Virus record (IMG/VR): IMGVR_UViG_3300023297_000111
Span: 1 to 21,033 of that record
Source: a virus
Length of the DNA stretch: 21,033 nt
Reading direction: 5' to 3' (one strand)
In this document: positions 7,790 to 13,331 of the stretch, piece after piece
How positions within the stretch are numbered: the first letter of the stretch is position 1
Layout: every line of letters starts with the position of its first letter
The notes under the pieces: model-generated
What the model was told of the DNA's origin: nothing
Database searches by the model: none
What the model saw: only the letters and a program-made list of their open reading frames with translations
Position numbers and translations under genes: made by a program

Positions 7790-10700
7790 CTATTCTACGA
7801 GAATCCTCCCATTAACCATTCGAACTTCTTTGCCATCGACTACCTTTGTTGTTATGCCTCCTTCTCCAAAAACTTTTAATTTGTTATTTTCCTCGATGGT
7901 GTCAATTGGATCCGTAAAAACCCACGCCGATTCGTTTGGGTTAATCTCAAAATACATTCTCATCATTAAGCAATTAGAAACAAGAATATCATTAGCATAA
8001 TAACAATGGTCTTTTTGAACCTTTAAATCATAAACGTCTATTTCCCCACATAAGCTTAGCAGCACAACTTCTTGAACAGCATTTGGTTGAGTCTTGTTTT
8101 TTGACGCTGAATTCTTTTCCGCAGTATAAACAATTTCTTCTTTCAAAATATCTTTTTTCTTTATACTTTGCGTTTTGAAAACATTTGTTTGAGCAATATT
8201 TACCGCATTGGTGTACACTTTTGTCAATAAATTCTTTTTTACAGAATTCACATATTTTTTTAATGTTTTTGATATTTTGTTTTGCATGAATCCTTTGATG
8301 TTCCGATGATTCAATGATTGTAAGATTCTTTGGATTATTATTGAAATGGTTTCCGTCAATATGGTGAACCGAGTATCCTTTAGGGATTGGTCTTCCTGTT
8401 GAATCCTCATAAACTCTTCTATGCAATGCTTCGATTTTTCCATTTCTTTTCTTGTAATAATATCTTCCACTGGATAAAAGCCTGTATCTTTCTCCTTTGT
8501 AAATAATCTCTTTATTCTCCATTTTAATAAATTTTTTGTGTTTAATATCTCTCCTTTGTACTCTCTCATCTTAAGGGCTTTAACCTTTTTAAAACTATCA
8601 TTTAGATAAATCTTGTGATTTGGTGTGCAATAAATTTCCTTACCATTATTAAATTTTATTTTTACAATTTGCTTTGATTTCTTCCTTTTTACTTCTAAAA
8701 CTTTCCTGCTTCCATATGGAGTTATTACCTTTTCTCCAATATTAATATCCTTAATGAATTTATATCCATTTGTGGTTAATACGTTGGTATTTCCTACCAG
8801 ACAATCACCTGCATCCGTTGACCTGCTAAGTGCGGCCGAGTCATGAAGCTCTTTCTTTGTTATCACTCTCATCTTCGCATCTTTGTCTGAGTCCATTTGC
8901 TTCATGACTTCTAAATCCTCAATAATTAATTCTTTGATGTTGATTGGCAGCTCCCTATAAATTCCAATCATCCCAGAGTTAACATGGTTTGCTAATTCGA
9001 ACCAACACTGGCTTCTTAGGTTCTTGTAATTGTCCAGCCCCTCATCATCCGTGCTTTGCTTCTTTTTCTTTAGTGGCGCCGCGTTTGCTACGAATCCGAT
9101 AATCTCCGGCATTTCTTTCTTCAATCCGAACCCCACCCCAATCTCATCCACTAGGCAATGACTTCTTGGGATTGTTCTGCTTGTTAGTATCTCATCCAAC
9201 TCACTACTCGACAGCCCTTCTGAAAATTGTAAAAGCTCAGTAATAAATAACCCATCCCAAATCGACACCATGCAACTATCCCTTCCGAATCCTGACTGGT
9301 CCACTATGCAATACTTCTTTCCTCGCTTGGCCTCATTTGTGAATAAATCAACGATTGAGTCGTAGTTGAATATCTTTGTTGGATCATCATCATACTCCCA
9401 ATTCCCATTCAACAATCTCTCCCGGTTCTTTTTGTCTAGCTTCTTCAAATTCTCGATATAATGCACTGAGATAAATGGGTTGTCGTAAACACTCGCCGGC
9501 ACGTATGCTTTGAAGGGTTCGAGTTCGTTGTCTCGCCACTTCTTATAAAAATCTCTATAAATAAAAGTCTTACAAGGATTGCTCCCCATCCCAATCTTTG
9601 GGATTAATCCGAACTCATCCAACTTGAACCTCATACGACTTCGAATGATTTGGTACGCCTGTTCAGTAATGTCACCCATCTCATCAATAAAGCCGTCAGT
9701 ATACTCGGTCGAACCAAGACTTACAAACTCAGGGTCACTTGGATATAAAAATAAGTCCTTAAGATATTCTTCGCTTCCATTCGAGAAGGTGATATAAGAT
9801 GCCTGAGCATTGTAATTATAGTCTATACCCATTTGTAACCCCATTTTACTCGCAACTTCAAAAAATGTCAAGAGTGTTGATGCTTTCAAATCTTTAAGAC
9901 GTGCTCTCGCGAGAAATCCTCTGGAACCTTTATACTTCAATCTTCGTTTAATTTGCCAATAACATCCTGTAAAACTTTTCGAGTTGTGAATAATTATCCC
10001 ATTAGCCAAAACATAGGATTCGTTCTCTGTTTCAATATCATACATTGGTTCATTTTGCCAATAAAATCTAATCTCTAAAATATCATTTAAATTTATTTCA
10101 CATGCTTCCAACTTTTTCTTATTATAATGTCCTTTATACAACTTGGTTTTACTCCGTACTCCACTGCCAACTTCTTTCTCCCGTATTTCCTCGGGATGAA
10201 TTTCTCCCTTATCTCTTTTACCTGTTGCTCGGTTAGTTTGCTCATTCCGTTCTGACTCCCTGGCTTCCTTTGAAGATTTGCTCGATTCCCTACATTCTCC
10301 ATAAATGGGTTCATTCTTCCTAGTTTCTCCGCATGATGGAAGTTCTCCTTTCCAGTCATCCATTCTAGATTTTCTATTTGATTGTTTCGTTTGTTGAGAT
10401 CTTTGTGATTTACTTCTGGTTTGCTTTCCGGATTCGGAATAAATGTTTTGGCTACTAATCTGTGAATTTGTACGCCTTCCTTTCCTGTATTTAAAACAAT
10501 AGTTGTTCTCAAGTAACCCTTCTTTGTTATCCCGGGGTTCATTATCATAATCTTTCCAGAATTTTTCCAATTGATTGTCTTTAATCTCCCTTTGTTGCTT
10601 ATCAAATACCGACCATTCGTTTCTTTTACTTCTACCCAATACTCCTCTGGCAAGTTCTCCAATCTCAACCCATTCTCCATCAAATAAGAATTTATGCGCT

Positions 10701-11011
10701 TGTGTGAAGTTGATTTTTGTTCCATCTTTTAATTTTAACTCTATACATCCAACGGAACCACCATTTATAAAAGTTTCTAACACTGGCTTATATTCCAGAA
10801 TATTCTTTTTCTTATTAAAAGTAAGCACAATTTCACCTTTTTTAATATCTTTTAGAAACCTTTCCCCTAGGGTAGTGGTGGTTCTGACCTTAGTTACACC
10901 AACTCCGCAACCACCGGCTGCGCCACCCATAAAGATTTCTGTGTGTTCATCATCATCTAGAGTATTAAGGATCTCACTTTGCTTTTGGCTTAAGGTTATT
11001 TTTCTTATCAT
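7790..11011 (-). CDS. Terminase large subunit (TerL) with two inteins
   Basis: A 1073-aa precursor; the spliced protein is about 487 aa, a normal TerL size. It is the packaging motor: ATPase plus headful nuclease. Walker A is GGAAGG|SKSF, split by intein 1 after residue 34. Walker B is FIDEMGD near 441-447. The nuclease shows CIVDQSGFGRD (first Asp), CLVDEIGVG (second acidic site) and the last Asp in STDAGD|CLMM, split by intein 2 after residue 736. The gene starts inside the end of the small-terminase gene (38-bp overlap), so the two are coupled. TerL is inactive until both inteins splice, because each interrupts a catalytic motif. The region of each intein between its splicing halves is also an HNH gene in another frame. 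Confidence 0.93.
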   Translation of the reverse strand: MIRKITLSQKQSEILNTLDDDEHTEIFMGGAAGGCGVGVTKVRTTTTLGERFLKDIKKGEIVLTFNKKKNILEYKPVLETFINGGSVGCIELKLKDGTKINFTQAHKFLFDGEWVEIGELARGVLGRSKRNEWSVFDKQQREIKDNQLEKFWKDYDNEPRDNKEGLLENNYCFKYRKGRRTNSQISSQNIYSESGKQTRSKSQRSQQTKQSNRKSRMDDWKGELPSCGETRKNEPIYGECRESSKSSKEARESERNEQTNRATGKRDKGEIHPEEIREKEVGSGVRSKTKLYKGHYNKKKLEACEINLNDILEIRFYWQNEPMYDIETENESYVLANGIIIHNSKSFTGCYWQIKRRLKYKGSRGFLARARLKDLKASTLLTFFEVASKMGLQMGIDYNYNAQASYITFSNGSEEYLKDLFLYPSDPEFVSLGSTEYTDGFIDEMGDITEQAYQIIRSRMRFKLDEFGLIPKIGMGSNPCKTFIYRDFYKKWRDNELEPFKAYVPASVYDNPFISVHYIENLKKLDKKNRERLLNGNWEYDDDPTKIFNYDSIVDLFTNEAKRGKKYCIVDQSGFGRDSCMVSIWDGLFITELLQFSEGLSSSELDEILTSRTIPRSHCLVDEIGVGFGLKKEMPEIIGFVANAAPLKKKKQSTDDEGLDNYKNLRSQCWFELANHVNSGMIGIYRELPINIKELIIEDLEVMKQMDSDKDAKMRVITKKELHDSAALSRSTDAGDCLVGNTNVLTTNGYKFIKDINIGEKVITPYGSRKVLEVKRKKSKQIVKIKFNNGKEIYCTPNHKIYLNDSFKKVKALKMREYKGEILNTKNLLKWRIKRLFTKEKDTGFYPVEDIITRKEMEKSKHCIEEFMRIQQEDQSLKDTRFTILTETISIIIQRILQSLNHRNIKGFMQNKISKTLKKYVNSVKKNLLTKVYTNAVNIAQTNVFKTQSIKKKDILKEEIVYTAEKNSASKNKTQPNAVQEVVLLSLCGEIDVYDLKVQKDHCYYANDILVSNCLMMRMYFEINPNESAWVFTDPIDTIEENNKLKVFGEGGITTKVVDGKEVRMVNGRILVE
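8028..8522 (-). CDS. HNH endonuclease nested out of frame in TerL intein 2
   Basis: A 164-aa protein on the same strand as terL, but two bases out of its frame. It opens with RYYYKKRNGKIEALHRRVYE and the HNH core PKGYSVHHIDGNHFNNNPKN, then ESSEHQRIH. Two Cys4 zinc knuckles follow: CEFC...CGKYCSNKC and CLYC...CCSRSC. It therefore looks like an intact HNH homing endonuclease with two zinc fingers for DNA contact. The gene begins after block B of the intein and stops right where block F begins. No Shine-Dalgarno site sits before the ATG at 8522, but an archaeal TATA-like box is centred about 22 nt upstream. It is likely to cut inteinless terL alleles and drive spread of intein 2; that role is inferred. 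Confidence 0.85.
   Translation of the reverse strand: MENKEIIYKGERYRLLSSGRYYYKKRNGKIEALHRRVYEDSTGRPIPKGYSVHHIDGNHFNNNPKNLTIIESSEHQRIHAKQNIKNIKKICEFCKKEFIDKSVHQCGKYCSNKCFQNAKYKEKRYFERRNCLYCGKEFSVKKQDSTKCCSRSCAAKLMWGNRRL
8541..8555 (-). promoter_or_regulatory. Possible promoter of the HNH gene inside intein 2
   Basis: Minus strand GGAGAGATATTAAAC, close to the GAAAGATATATAAA element found at 18157 and 19459. The box ATATTAAA (8548-8541) is centred about 22 nt from the ATG at 8522, near the leaderless spacing. It lies within intein coding sequence, so it could be chance in AT-rich DNA. Confidence 0.4.
10093..10725 (-). CDS. NUMOD4-HNH endonuclease nested out of frame in TerL intein 1
   Basis: A 210-aa protein on the terL strand, one base out of frame. 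The first ATG (10725) follows an in-frame TAA three codons upstream, so the gene cannot begin earlier; a second ATG at codon 16 is possible. Domains in order: NUMOD4-like LPEEYWVEVKETNGRYLISN with KGRLKTINW; HNH core IHRLVAKTFIPNP, VNHKDLNKRNNQIENLEW and ENFHHAEKLGR; and a C-terminal helix-turn-helix ending in EYGVKPSCIKDIIIRKSW. This is the full layout of free-standing HNH homing endonucleases. It lies wholly inside intein 1, between blocks B and F. A TATA box is 42 nt upstream. It probably mobilises intein 1 by cutting uninterrupted Walker A alleles; that is inference. Confidence 0.88.
   Translation of the reverse strand: MEQKSTSHKRINSYLMENGLRLENLPEEYWVEVKETNGRYLISNKGRLKTINWKNSGKIMIMNPGITKKGYLRTTIVLNTGKEGVQIHRLVAKTFIPNPESKPEVNHKDLNKRNNQIENLEWMTGKENFHHAEKLGRMNPFMENVGNRANLQRKPGSQNGMSKLTEQQVKEIREKFIPRKYGRKKLAVEYGVKPSCIKDIIIRKSWKHVK
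10764..10779 (-). promoter_or_regulatory. Possible promoter of the HNH gene inside intein 1
   Basis: Minus strand AGAAACTTTTATAAATGG. The TTTATAAA box (10771-10764) predicts a start near 10742 and a leader of about 17 nt before the ATG at 10725. The string AGAAACTTTTA is shared with the promoter of the HNH gene at 3770-4264. It also codes for intein residues. Confidence 0.45.
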
Positions 11012-11399
11012 CTTTGATTTTCATAATTGATTCTTCTTTCATTTTCTTAATTGTCTCATCACTCATGATTACTTCTTGAAAGGTTATACTTTGCTCTCCA
11101 GAGTGTTCTATTTCCTGCTTTTGTCCCCATCCCCTTTGTTTTCCTACTTTGGAGTTTGTTAATAACCACTTGCTTTGGTCTATATCTCTGTTTGATAATA
11201 TTGACATTGCTACTATATCTTCTGCGTTTTCTACCAATTTAACAACTTCTAAATCTAGTAGCTCTCGCATCTTTGGTCGCTTTTTTAAGAATAATCCTAC
11301 TGCTTGTCTGGTCTTCTCCATCTTCTCGGCTATCCTTGCTTGGTTTCCGCCTGAGTTTACGAGTGCCGCCTTGAATGTCTTTTCAGTTATCTTTGCCAT
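10974..11399 (-). CDS. Terminase small subunit (TerS)
   Basis: A 141-aa protein. The N-terminus contains a helix-turn-helix (GNQARIAEKMEKTRQAVGLF) followed by LKKRPKMRELLDLEVV, typical of small terminases that recognise the packaging start site. A middle segment, LSNRDIDQSKWLLTNS followed by KQRGWGQKQEIEHSG, is characteristic of this family. The C-terminus is Lys-rich and overlaps the terL start by 38 bp. I chose the ATG at 11399 because a GGGCGG ribosome-binding-like site precedes it and the preceding 53-aa gene stops one base upstream; a longer frame to 11444 exists but would overlap that gene. Confidence 0.85.
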   Translation of the reverse strand: MAKITEKTFKAALVNSGGNQARIAEKMEKTRQAVGLFLKKRPKMRELLDLEVVKLVENAEDIVAMSILSNRDIDQSKWLLTNSKVGKQRGWGQKQEIEHSGEQSITFQEVIMSDETIKKMKEESIMKIKDDKKNNLKPKAK

Positions 11400-11400
11400 G

Positions 11401-11562
11401 TTAATTTTTCCGCCCAAAACTATGGTTTTTGTCAAGTTTGTCAAGTTTTACTCGCAAATCCGACCGCGCAACTTGACATAAAGCTCCAGATTTAATCATT
11501 TCCATGCCTTTTTTGAACGATTCCATTGAATTAACCTCATATTCTACTCTTTTTTCGACCAT
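11401..11562 (-). CDS. 53-aa protein upstream of TerS
   Basis: A short frame starting MVEKRVEYEV and ending FGRKN, with its TAA one base before the TerS start. It contains a predicted helix (MESFKKGMEMIKSG) and a repeated KLDKLDK. GAGG lies about 14 nt upstream of the ATG. The tight packing between the 57-aa gene and TerS supports it as real. No family is recognised. Confidence 0.6.
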   Translation of the reverse strand: MVEKRVEYEVNSMESFKKGMEMIKSGALCQVARSDLRVKLDKLDKNHSFGRKN

Positions 11563-11563
11563 T

Positions 11564-11737
11564 TTAGTTCGATTTTTCCTCTTTATTTTTATTAAATACT
11601 CTGTTTAGGAAGTCTTGCATGCTACTTCCGACTTTCATTGGGCTAATTTTTCCTATTTTTTCGTGTGTAATGTCTTCATCTAGGCTTTCGTTGTATTCTT
11701 TTTTACTCCAATCAAACTTCCAATCAAAATTACTCAT
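11564..11737 (-). CDS. 57-aa protein in the pre-terminase gene chain
   Basis: Begins MSNFDWKFDWSKKEYN and ends NKEEKSN. The start overlaps the stop of the preceding gene as ATGA and has a GAGGCGG-type site upstream; the stop is one base before the next ATG. An FDWKFDW repeat at the N-terminus resembles a short peptide motif. Function is unknown; it may be an accessory to packaging, judged only by place. Confidence 0.6.
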   Translation of the reverse strand: MSNFDWKFDWSKKEYNESLDEDITHEKIGKISPMKVGSSMQDFLNRVFNKNKEEKSN

Positions 11738-11949
11738 AATGTATCCGCCTCTTTTATACCAAAAAAGTCACAAAACCAATATATTTGTGCACAGTGTCCT
11801 GCTAAACATTCTCTATTTTTACATTGTTTTTTATCTTTTTGCCATTCTTTAATCATATTGGTTACTTCATTTTTTATGAACTCGTCTAGTCCTTCCTTTA
11901 TATCTTCATTATTGAACCACTCATCTGTTAATTCTTCAAATTTTTTCAT
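11734..11949 (-). CDS. 71-aa Cys-containing acidic protein
   Basis: Begins MKKFEELTDEWFNNEDI; the later part is CKNRECLAGHCAQIYWFC, whose clustered Cys and His could bind a metal. I chose the ATG at 11949 because AAGGCGGTG precedes it and it overlaps the stop of the methyltransferase fragment as ATGA. A longer frame to 12036 would run inside that fragment and is unlikely. No family is recognised. Confidence 0.6.
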   Translation of the reverse strand: MKKFEELTDEWFNNEDIKEGLDEFIKNEVTNMIKEWQKDKKQCKNRECLAGHCAQIYWFCDFFGIKEADTL

Positions 11950-12260
11950 AATTTCACCGCCTTCATTTTCGTATGGTTTTCCCATCTTTCTATCCCGTGT
12001 GAGCAAAAGTCCGGGTCTAGCTCTATTGTGTAACAAACACGTTTTCTTTCCTCACAGGCCATTAAAGTGCTGAATGAACCCCCAAATGGGTCGAGTACTG
12101 CCTGTCCTTTCTTTGTGTTGTTTAATATTGCTCTCTGGGCTAGTTTTGTTGGTTTTTGGGTTGGGTGGATGTAGTTCTTGTTGGAATCCTTCTTGATTTC
12201 CCATACTGTGCTTTGCTCCTTGATCTTGTTTACGAATCGCTTCAGTTCCTCATGGGTCAT
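11946..12260 (-). CDS. C-terminal half of a DNA methyltransferase (stand-alone)
   Basis: A 104-aa protein that matches only the end of beta-class amino-methyltransferases: HPTQKPTKLAQRAIL, then the SAM-binding motif I VLDPFGGSFST and MACEERKRVCYTIELDPDFC. In full enzymes a DPPY catalytic motif and a target domain come first; here neither exists, and a 44-aa YegP-like gene sits directly upstream, overlapping as ATGA. The frame is intact and coupled on both sides, so it may be a retained SAM-binding fragment or a recent remnant. It does not resemble the other DPPY enzyme in the window closely enough to be its duplicate. Catalysis is doubtful. Confidence 0.7.
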   Translation of the reverse strand: MTHEELKRFVNKIKEQSTVWEIKKDSNKNYIHPTQKPTKLAQRAILNNTKKGQAVLDPFGGSFSTLMACEERKRVCYTIELDPDFCSHGIERWENHTKMKAVKL

Positions 12261-12391
12261 TTTGTTAATGTTGCATTTTCTGCATTTCTTTTTGATGCAT
12301 AGCCTTGGCCCTGCGCCACGATCTTATAATTATCTGCTATCAATCTCCATCTCCAGTCGGATTTGCCTTTGTATATTTCAAATTTGCTCAT
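12257..12391 (-). CDS. 44-aa YegP/DUF1508-like protein
   Basis: Reads FEIYKGKSDWRWRLIADN and then GQGYASKRNAENA, the signature of the YegP (DUF1508) fold: a strand with a KD/KS-x-WRWRL motif followed by an S-K-x-N-A helix. A strong GGAGG site is 7 nt before the ATG. The stop overlaps the next start as ATGA. Full YegP proteins usually have one or two such units; this is one unit. Function in the family is unknown. Confidence 0.75.
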   Translation of the reverse strand: MSKFEIYKGKSDWRWRLIADNYKIVAQGQGYASKRNAENATLTK

Positions 12392-12543
12392 GATTTTTCC
12401 TCCGGTTGATTTAATTTTTTAAATTTTCTGATTCTTCCACATCTAAAACAAATAGCTTCAAAATAATGATTTTTAGCTCCTAGTCCTCTTAATTGATTAT
12501 ATTCTTGATGCCCAAACAACCAGCACAATATTTTGTTTATCAT
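12388..12543 (-). CDS. 51-aa zinc-ribbon-like small protein
   Basis: Begins MINKILCWLFGHQEY and later shows AICFRCGRIRKF. The pair LCxLFGH...CxxCGR resembles small phage zinc-ribbon proteins of the DUF1660 type. AAGGAG precedes the ATG at 12543, and the stop overlaps the YegP-like start as ATGA. A nine-codon-longer start is possible but would lack a ribosome site. Confidence 0.65.
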   Translation of the reverse strand: MINKILCWLFGHQEYNQLRGLGAKNHYFEAICFRCGRIRKFKKLNQPEEKS

Positions 12544-12683
12544 TTCGCTTTCTCCTTGTGTTTTTTCCACATAGACTTTTTATGCTGTTTAAGAATATCA
12601 ATAAGTTCTCCAACAGTCTCAATATCTTTAAGTTTTAAATTTTCTATTTGCTCTATTTTTGATTTAAGATGTATTTTTGCCAT
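12540..12683 (-). CDS. 47-aa helical basic protein
   Basis: Begins MAKIHLKSKIEQIENLK, continues TVGELIDILKQHKK, and ends in a Lys-rich tail. Predicted to be helical throughout. Its stop overlaps the next start as ATGA; GAGGA lies about 11 nt upstream of its own ATG. No family is recognised. Confidence 0.55.
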   Translation of the reverse strand: MAKIHLKSKIEQIENLKLKDIETVGELIDILKQHKKSMWKKHKEKAK

Positions 12684-12684
12684 T

Positions 12685-12771
12685 TTAATCATCTTCCTCT
12701 ATATCCGGAGCTTCGCCTTCTGGGATTTCTCTTGCAAATTTTCCTGTTTTTGGATGCCTTTCTAATACCAT
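12685..12771 (-). CDS. 28-aa microprotein heading the terminase operon
   Basis: Reads MVLERHPKTGKFAREIPEG and ends in an acidic tail. It is the first frame after the repeat-bearing intergenic region and ends one base before the next ATG. No Shine-Dalgarno site is seen. It may be a real virion or packaging peptide or a leader frame for the chain that follows. Confidence 0.45.
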   Translation of the reverse strand: MVLERHPKTGKFAREIPEGEAPDIEEDD

Positions 12772-12778
12772 TGTGTTT

Positions 12779-12829
12779 GTTCAGGATTTTTGAACGCTTT
12801 CCTGTTCAGCGTGTTCAATATTTTTGAAC
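12779..12829. promoter_or_regulatory. Tandem palindromic operator-like repeats
   Basis: Two 17-nt copies at 12779-12795 and 12813-12829: GTTCA GGATTTT TGAAC and GTTCA ATATTTT TGAAC. They differ at two bases, both inside the spacer; the 5-bp inverted arms are identical. The copies are 34 bp apart, about three helical turns, on the same face of DNA. A further GTTCA half-site is at 12804-12808. They lie between the terminator of the coiled-coil gene and the first gene of the terminase operon, so they could bind one of the winged-helix proteins encoded just upstream. A clear TATA box was not found. Confidence 0.55.
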
Positions 12830-12830
12830 G

Positions 12831-12853
12831 ATAAAAAATAAAAAATAAAATTT
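12831..12853 (-). terminator. U-rich tract after the coiled-coil gene
   Basis: Minus strand reads TTTTATTTTTTATTTTTTAT, 10 nt after the stop codon at 12863. It matches archaeal U-rich termination and separates the regulatory unit from the terminase operon. Confidence 0.5.
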
Positions 12854-12862
12854 GTTTTGAAA

Positions 12863-13324
12863 TTAAAGCTTTAATTGGGACCCGATTTCTTCTTTGATTT
12901 CGTTGATTTCTTTGTTGACTATTTTGAGCCTGTCCTCAGTTGATTCGATTTCCTTTTTGGATTTCTCCGCTTGGTCTATCTTAGCAATTGTCTGCAAGTC
13001 CTCTTTTAGCTTTGTTAGCTCTGGAGTCATTTCGCCTGCTTCTTTTAGGCTGTTATTCATCTCAACAAGATGTTTGTCGTGATATGTTTTCTCCTGGACT
13101 AGGCCTTTGTATGCAAGTTTGATTCCTTCTTCAGTATACTCAACTTCCATGCTGGATTTGACTGTTGACACGAGTTTGGATTCTACTGCTTCTATGTTCT
13201 TGGATTCGTCTCCAATAACTTCCTCAGTCTTGTTCTCCATGACGTTGGATTTCTTCTGCAATAGGATTTTTCTTCGCTCGTCGTATGTTAACTTAGATGT
13301 TTCGTCTAGTTTATTCTGTACCAT
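12863..13324 (-). CDS. Coiled-coil protein, unknown
   Basis: A 153-aa, strongly charged protein. Residues 50-150 are heptad-like and helical (MNNSLKEAGEMTPELTKLKE region and the KSKKEIESTEDRLKIVNKEI region), so a coiled coil is likely. A strong GGAGG site is 8 nt before the ATG; it lies in the end of the preceding HNH gene. A scaffold, tape-like or chaperone function would fit the fold, but position between regulators and the terminase operon does not decide it. Confidence 0.7.
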   Translation of the reverse strand: MVQNKLDETSKLTYDERRKILLQKKSNVMENKTEEVIGDESKNIEAVESKLVSTVKSSMEVEYTEEGIKLAYKGLVQEKTYHDKHLVEMNNSLKEAGEMTPELTKLKEDLQTIAKIDQAEKSKKEIESTEDRLKIVNKEINEIKEEIGSQLKL

Positions 13325-13331
13325 GTATTTT

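Larger units (their letters stand above)
7973..8803 (-). mobile_element. TerL intein 2 (277 aa), nuclease-motif insertion
   Basis: Residues 737-1013 of the precursor. It begins AGD|CLVGNTNVLTTNG (Cys1, block A). Block B is YCTPNHKIYL. The end is VYDLKVQKDHCYYANDILVSN|CLMM read in two parts: block F VYDLKVQKDHCYYAND and block G ILVSN with +1 Cys; the penultimate residue is Ser. The in-frame stretch between the halves (roughly 830-990) has no LAGLIDADG or HNH motif. That stretch instead encodes the HNH protein at 8028-8522 in a different frame. Removal joins STDAGD to CLMMRMYF, completing the third nuclease motif. Confidence 0.9.
9983..10909 (-). mobile_element. TerL intein 1 (309 aa), Walker A insertion
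   Basis: Residues 35-343 of the precursor. It begins GGAAGG|CGVGVTKVRT (Cys1, block A), with block B at NFTQAHKFLF. It ends with block F MYDIETENESYVLANG and block G IIIHN, then +1 Ser of SKSF. The penultimate His and last Asn are canonical. Between the halves (about residues 110-305) the intein frame encodes only a hydrophilic, Lys/Arg/Ser/Glu/Gln-rich low-complexity stretch without endonuclease motifs. The same DNA encodes the HNH protein at 10093-10725 in another frame. The splicing parts alone add up to about 130 residues, the size of a mini-intein. Confidence 0.92.

Noticed and set aside
7973-10909. TerL insertions as group I introns carrying HNH genes
   Set aside because: The terL frame stays open through both insertions and shows protein-splicing blocks with Cys1, block B His and terminal Asn, so inteins explain them better.
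10575-11030. Long open frame on the plus strand opposite the terL start
   Set aside because: It is antisense to TerL and the intein N-half, has Ser/Leu/Pro-rich composition typical of a shadow frame, and shows no motif or ribosome site. The same holds for all plus-strand frames in the window.
11437-11475. Repeated CAAGTTT/CAACTTGAC strings near TerS as a packaging or operator site
   Set aside because: They are explained by the KLDKLDK repeat of the 53-aa protein and are not palindromic; too weak to call a site.
11950-12036. N-terminal extension of the 71-aa Cys-containing gene
   Set aside because: It lies fully inside the methyltransferase fragment, while a ribosome site and ATGA overlap support the start at 11949.
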